Source: Rubrivivax sp. | Lineage (GTDB): Bacteria; Pseudomonadota; Gammaproteobacteria; Burkholderiales; Burkholderiaceae_C | DNA length: 7,536 nucleotides | Direction: 5' to 3' | Assembly (NCBI GenBank): GCA_027484885.1 | Contig: JAIXSD010000095.1 | Span: 1-7,536, forward strand | Shown here: piece after piece, positions 5,990 through 7,536 of the stretch | Position numbering within the stretch: position 1 is the stretch's first letter | Layout of the letters: the number at the start of each line of letters is the position of its first letter | Program-made: the position numbers and the translations under genes | The notes under the pieces: generated by a model | What the model saw: the letters and a program-made list of their open reading frames with translations, nothing else | Told to the model about the DNA's origin: nothing | Databases searched by the model: none

Positions 5990-6670
5990 ATGAAGCTCTA
6001 CATCGGCAACAAGAACTACTCCTCCTGGTCCATGAGGCCCTGGGTGCTGCTCAAGGCCTTCGGCATCCCCTTCGAGGAGGTGAAGCTGCGCTTTGACTTC
6101 AACCCCGGCTCGGCCTTCTACCAAGCTCTGGCCGCGCTCACGCCGGTGGGCAAGGTGCCGCTGATGGTCGAGGACGACGGCTTTGTGATCTGGGACACCC
6201 TGGCCATCACCGAGACCCTGGCCGAGCAGCACCCCGAGCACGCCATCTGGCCGCGCGACGCGCGCCAGCGCGCCCGCGCCCGCAGCCTCTGCGCCGAGAT
6301 GCACGCCGGCTTCAGCGCCCTGCGCGGTTTTTGCCCGATGAACATCGACGCCGAACTGCAGGCCGTGGGTGCACGCCTGATGGCCACCGAGCCCAAGCTC
6401 AAGGCCGACCTGGCCCGCATGGACGCGCTCTGGAGCGAGGCCCTGGCCGCCAGCGGCGGGCCGTTTCTGTTCGGCGCCTTCAGCGCGGCCGATGCCTACT
6501 TCGCGCCTGTGGTGATGCGCGTCACGCGCTACGGTCTGCCTCTGTCCGCTGCGGCAAGCGCTTATGTTCAGGCGATCGAAGCCCACCCGGCGGTGCAGGC
6601 CTTTGTGGCCGACGCCGTGGCCGAGCGCGACTTCATCGCCGAAGACGAGCCCTACCGAACGAAGCCCTGA
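5990..6670 (+). CDS. Glutathione S-transferase family protein
   Basis: The protein is 226 residues and cytoplasmic, with the two-domain GST layout. The N-terminal thioredoxin-like half (about 1-80) starts [18 protein letters not shown], with Ser11/Ser12/Ser14 available near the glutathione thiol. It then has GKVPLM with the cis-proline Pro57 and the [12 protein letters not shown] segment in place of the usual E-S-x-A-I glutathione-binding turn. The helical C-terminal half ends with [14 protein letters not shown], which carries the N-capping Asp-type motif of the family. GSTs conjugate glutathione to electrophiles or act as thiol transferases and chaperones; the substrate here cannot be told. 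It is 144 bp after the NDUFA9-like gene and 17 bp before cca, in the order usual for this group of bacteria. The ribosome binding site is weak. Confidence 0.92.
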   Translation: MKLYIGNKNYSSWSMRPWVLLKAFGIPFEEVKLRFDFNPGSAFYQALAALTPVGKVPLMVEDDGFVIWDTLAITETLAEQHPEHAIWPRDARQRARARSLCAEMHAGFSALRGFCPMNIDAELQAVGARLMATEPKLKADLARMDALWSEALAASGGPFLFGAFSAADAYFAPVVMRVTRYGLPLSAAASAYVQAIEAHPAVQAFVADAVAERDFIAEDEPYRTKP

Positions 6671-6687
6671 GCCTGCCCATGACGACG

Positions 6688-7536
6688 ATGCAGTCCTATC
6701 TGGTCGGCGGCGCGGTGCGCGACGCTCTGCTCGGCTGGGCGGTCAAGGACCGCGACTGGGTCGTGGTCGGCGCCGACCCGGCCGCCATGCGCGCGGCCGG
6801 CTACCAGGCCGTGGGCCGCGACTTCCCGGTTTTTCTGCACCCCGAGACGCATGAGGAATACGCCCTGGCCCGCACCGAGCGCAAGACCGCGCCCGGTTAC
6901 CACGGCTTTGCTTTTCATGCCGCGCCCGATGTGACGCTGGAGCAAGACCTGGCCCGGCGTGACCTCACCATCAACGCCATGGCCCAGGACGCCAGCGGCC
7001 AGATCATCGACCCCTACGGCGGCCAGCGCGATCTGACTGCGCGGGTGCTGCGTCATGTCTCGCCCGCCTTTGCCGAAGACCCGGTGCGCATCCTGCGCCT
7101 GGCCCGCTTCGCCGCCCGTTTCGAGGGCTTCACCGTGGCGCCGGAAACCCTGGCCCTGATGCGCGAGATGGTGGCGGCCGGCGAGGTCGATGCCCTGGTG
7201 GCCGAGCGGGTCTGGCAGGAGTTCGCCAAAGGCCTGATGGAGGCGCAGCCGGCCCGCATGATCGAGGTGCTGCGCGACTGCGGCGCCCTGGCCCGGCTGG
7301 CGCCCGAGCTGGAGGCCTTGTTCGGTGTGCCCCAGCCGCCCGCCCACCACCCCGAGGTGAACACCGGCATCCATGTGCTGATGGTGCTGCAGCAATGCGC
7401 GCGCCAGCAGGCGCCGATGACCGTGCGCTACGCCAGCCTCTGCCACGACCTGGGCAAGGGCCTGACCCCGGCCGATGTGCTGCCCCGCCACATCGGCCAC
7501 GAGAGCCGCGGCCTGCCCCTGGTGCGGCGCCTGAGC
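6688..7536 (+). CDS. cca: CCA-adding enzyme (tRNA nucleotidyltransferase with HD domain), 3' end cut by window
   Basis: This enzyme builds or repairs the CCA 3' end of tRNAs, using CTP and ATP without a nucleic acid template. The frame is open to the last base: 283 residues are visible of roughly 410 expected. The class II nucleotidyltransferase head shows YLVGGAVRD (Gly8, Arg11), the metal-binding pair Asp21/Asp23 in [13 protein letters not shown] (Arg91) and [12 protein letters not shown] (Arg137, Arg140). The HD phosphohydrolase domain begins with [10 protein letters not shown] (220-229) and LCHDLGKG (His253, Asp254), as in E. coli-type enzymes with added phosphatase/phosphodiesterase activity. 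The start at 6688 is preferred because it gives MQSYLVGG, matching the E. coli N-terminus MKIYLVGG and placing the key residues at the numbers I recall for that enzyme. The ATG at 6679 adds only MTT. Neither has a clear ribosome binding site, so coupling to the GST stop at 6670 is likely. Confidence 0.95.
   Translation, partial: MQSYLVGGAVRDALLGWAVKDRDWVVVGADPAAMRAAGYQAVGRDFPVFLHPETHEEYALARTERKTAPGYHGFAFHAAPDVTLEQDLARRDLTINAMAQDASGQIIDPYGGQRDLTARVLRHVSPAFAEDPVRILRLARFAARFEGFTVAPETLALMREMVAAGEVDALVAERVWQEFAKGLMEAQPARMIEVLRDCGALARLAPELEALFGVPQPPAHHPEVNTGIHVLMVLQQCARQQAPMTVRYASLCHDLGKGLTPADVLPRHIGHESRGLPLVRRLS

Noticed and set aside
6652..7500. Minus-strand open frame of 282 codons opposite cca
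   Set aside because: The plus strand here encodes an uninterrupted CCA-adding enzyme with all key motifs. The antisense product is His/Gly/Gln-rich and unlike a real protein.
1..7536. Defence system, prophage, transposon or biosynthetic cluster
   Set aside because: All recognisable genes are housekeeping or common accessory families. No transposase, integrase, terminal repeats, spacer arrays or toxin-antitoxin pair is visible.

Overview
The window is about 7.5 kb of GC-rich chromosomal DNA with strong G/C preference at third codon positions. Gene content and order suggest a betaproteobacterium of the order Burkholderiales, probably near Roseateles, Rubrivivax or other Leptothrix-type genera. 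The order 5-formyltetrahydrofolate cyclo-ligase, then divergently a soluble lytic transglycosylase, an NDUFA9-like NAD(P)-binding protein, a glutathione S-transferase-like protein and the CCA-adding enzyme is one I associate with that group. The genus is an inference. I see no IS, phage, CRISPR, tRNA or rRNA signature.

Left part (1-2566). A LysR-family regulator runs rightward, cut by the left edge inside its helix-turn-helix. It ends in an unusual 12-bp tandem repeat coding an xDTx tail. It converges, with only 6 bp between stop codons, on a leftward two-gene unit: 5-formyltetrahydrofolate cyclo-ligase first (start near 2566), then an orphan periplasmic solute-binding-like protein with a twin-arginine-type leader.

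Centre (2567-2735). This is the divergent intergenic or leader region between the cyclo-ligase and slt. Its composition is unlike the coding DNA around it and it is rich in inverted repeats. I describe it as a possible structured RNA on the minus strand. 6S RNA is one candidate because ssrS lies just upstream of the cyclo-ligase gene in enterobacteria, but the evidence is weak. The exact start of slt is uncertain for the same reason.

Right part (2655-7536). Four rightward genes follow. slt (peptidoglycan-cleaving transglycosylase) overlaps the NDUFA9-like gene by 4 bp (ATGA). A 144-bp gap with a perfect hairpin follows, then the GST-like gene, then cca 17 bp later, cut by the right edge. They look co-oriented housekeeping genes (cell wall turnover, a redox-type protein, a thiol-transferase fold protein, tRNA maturation), not one pathway.

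I do not see a convincing undescribed system. The best leads are the structured intergenic region and the low-complexity insertions in otherwise conserved proteins: an acidic segment in the cyclo-ligase, an Arg/Glu segment in Slt and the repeat tail of the LysR regulator.
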